Origin: Auanema rhodensis
Lineage: Eukaryota > Nematoda > Chromadorea > Rhabditida > Rhabditidae
Direction of reading: 5' to 3'
Assembly (NCBI GenBank): GCA_964057225.1
Contig: OZ059895.1
Span: forward strand, 4,650,001 to 4,714,000
DNA length: 64,000 nt
Part shown: one piece after another, positions 63,833 through 64,000 of the stretch
Numbering within the stretch: the first letter of the stretch is position 1
Layout: every line of letters starts with the position of its first letter
The notes under the pieces: generated by a model
What the model was told of the DNA's origin: nothing
What the model saw: only the letters and a program-made list of their open reading frames with translations
Databases searched by the model: none
Made by a program: the position numbers and the translations under genes

Positions 63833-64000
63833 AGGCAAAGATGATGGACAATGTTATTCAACGAAAAAATTAATTCTTCAGGGTGAAAATCGAGGATATA
63901 AGTGTGAACATATATCAGTTGATATCTCGGTGCATTTACAAGCTAGCGCAAATCTGATAACACAGATCGACGCAGCTTAAAAATCCGCATCGAATGCACT
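63833..64000 (+). repeat. Partial monomer (R class) cut by the window end
   Basis: The first 168 bases of an R-class monomer (GAT start, CATATA, TTACAAGC, GCGCAAATC), equivalent to the monomer at 46303. The break is the window edge, not a biological truncation, so the array continues to the right. Base 1 likewise lies inside the array. Confidence 0.95.

Larger units (their letters stand above)
1..64000 (+). repeat. Uninterrupted ~351-bp satellite DNA array (182 full monomers + 1 partial)
   Basis: The same AT-rich unit repeats head to tail from the first base to the last, always in the same orientation. Monomer starts (AGGCAAAG motif) fall at 1, 351, 702, 1053 and on to 63,833. I count 125 copies of 351 bp, 56 of 350 bp and one of 357 bp, which sums exactly to 63,832. 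GC is about 31%. No gene, RNA gene, transposon, microsatellite block or unique spacer interrupts the array, so no stretch longer than a few bases is left unexplained. All six frames are closed by stops in every monomer. The longest stop-to-stop stretch, about 228 bp on the + strand, has no in-frame ATG that I could find. Long homogeneous arrays with higher-order repeats are known from centromeric and pericentromeric heterochromatin of eukaryotes. That location is inferred here; the family itself I do not recognise. Confidence 0.98.
27719..64000 (+). repeat. Sub-array C: right part, modular higher-order array
   Basis: From here the array is assembled from about ten recurring monomer classes. 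Two modules dominate: R-V2-W2-P-Q (1,754 bp when complete) and T-U-V-W-X-R (2,103 bp), with S or S-like monomers linking R to T. T-class starts: 34033, 35085, 37538, 41746, 43148, 44199, 47005, 49460, 50512, 52965, 55068, 59276, 60678, 61729. U-class: 29123, 35435, 37888, 42096, 47355, 50862, 53315, 55418, 59626. P-class: 28772, 32279, 40343, 45602, 57873, 63132. Q-class: 32630, 40694, 45953, 58224, 63483. The R class is the meeting point of both modules. From 32,980 on the entire arrangement is duplicated with a period of 15.4-17.5 kb. Confidence 0.88.
48407..64000 (+). repeat. Large duplication unit 2, with one extra 6-monomer module, cut by window end
   Basis: This copy starts R, S, S, T, R, S, T, U, V, W, X, R, SQ, T, U, V, W, X like unit 1, then contains six further monomers (54,717-56,819), then resumes with R, V2, W2, P, Q, R, S-like, T, U, V, S, T, Q-like, R/S, T, Y, V2, W2, P, Q, R. 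The window ends in the monomer equivalent to 46303. If unit 2 is as long as unit 1 plus the insert, about 1.9 kb more lies to the right. Differences from unit 1 that I noticed: CGCTCAATA at the monomer starting 48758, AGATTTCTTTTTT near 56810 (monomer 56470), ACACACATCG in the monomer at 57522, and TATTTCATTG in the monomer at 63483. Confidence 0.87.

Noticed and set aside
1-64000. Short open reading frames recurring every 351 bp, a period divisible by three
   Set aside because: Stops occur in all six frames in every monomer. The longest open stretch is about 228 bp, lacks an in-frame ATG as far as I could find, and one-base deletions in 56 copies are tolerated. Nothing suggests coding.
1-64000. 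CRISPR array or other prokaryotic direct-repeat system
   Set aside because: The repeats are 350-351 bp and directly abutting with no unique spacers, and no associated genes exist in the window.
1-64000. Tandemly arrayed transposon or rDNA spacer repeats
   Set aside because: I see no terminal inverted repeats, target-site duplications, coding remnants or rRNA sequence. Units abut without any change in sequence character.
1-64000. Identity with a known satellite such as the Drosophila 359-bp (1.688) family
   Set aside because: Length and AT-richness are similar, but I could not recognise shared sequence beyond A/T tracts. A similarity search against satellite and repeat libraries would decide; no claim is made.

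Overview
The whole 64,000-base window is one uninterrupted, head-to-tail satellite DNA array. I count 182 complete monomers and one cut off by the right edge, all on the same strand. The register used here starts each monomer at the AGGCAAAG motif (base 1, 351, 702, 1053 and so on). Of the complete monomers, 125 are 351 bp, 56 are 350 bp and one is 357 bp. These lengths add up exactly to the observed start of the last partial copy at 63,833. Base composition is about 31% GC. There is no gene, RNA gene, transposon, inversion or unique spacer. Every monomer carries stop codons in all six frames, so the short open stretches that recur every 351 bp are not coding.

This is the architecture of a eukaryotic centromeric or pericentromeric array, not a bacterial or phage one. 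CpG is not depleted (12 CpG in the first monomer against about 8.6 expected from its base counts). That argues against a heavily methylated vertebrate or plant satellite and is compatible with an insect or other invertebrate. I do not recognise the satellite family, so the species assignment is an inference.

Three sub-arrays can be told apart by diagnostic variants. Sub-array A (1-17,894) has short local higher-order repeats of 1, 3 and 4 monomers and variants that never occur further right. Sub-array B (17,895-27,718) introduces a new set of variants and a 5-monomer higher-order repeat (1,755 bp). Sub-array C (27,719-64,000) is built from about ten recurring monomer classes, called P, Q, R, S, T, U, V, W and X below. 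They form 5-monomer (R-V2-W2-P-Q, 1,754 bp) and 6-monomer (T-U-V-W-X-R, 2,103 bp) modules. These modules are themselves nested inside a very large duplication: 44 monomers (32,980-48,406; 15,427 bp) are repeated from 48,407 to beyond the window end, with one extra 6-monomer module in the second copy.

The duplications come with chimeric monomers at their junctions (24,211-24,561; 48,056-48,406; 54,717-55,067), which is the footprint of unequal exchange between misaligned monomers. Within the monomer, one stretch of about 80 bp (bases 235-316 of the first copy) is almost invariant in all copies. It holds a 9-bp dyad and a 12-bp TTTTTCGAAAAA palindrome, so it is the best candidate for a protein-binding or structural element.

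Class key (diagnostic states, in monomer order). P: GAC start, CTTATA, TTTTCAAGC, GCGCAAATC. Q: as P but GCGAAATC and GCGAAAAG near the end. X: as Q but GCAAAAAG. U: as X but ends GGATTC. R: GAT start, CATATA, TTACAAGC. S: AAAAT/ATTAAACG start, TTTTTAAGC, GTGGATG. T: ATAACAAAG plus AATAAAAAATT. V: CGGGG, TTTTTAAGC, CGCAACG, TACATTGAA. V2: S-type start with V middle but CGCATCG. W: AAAATCAATT with CTTATA, TTTTTAAGC. W2: AAAATCAATT with CATATA, TTACAAGC.
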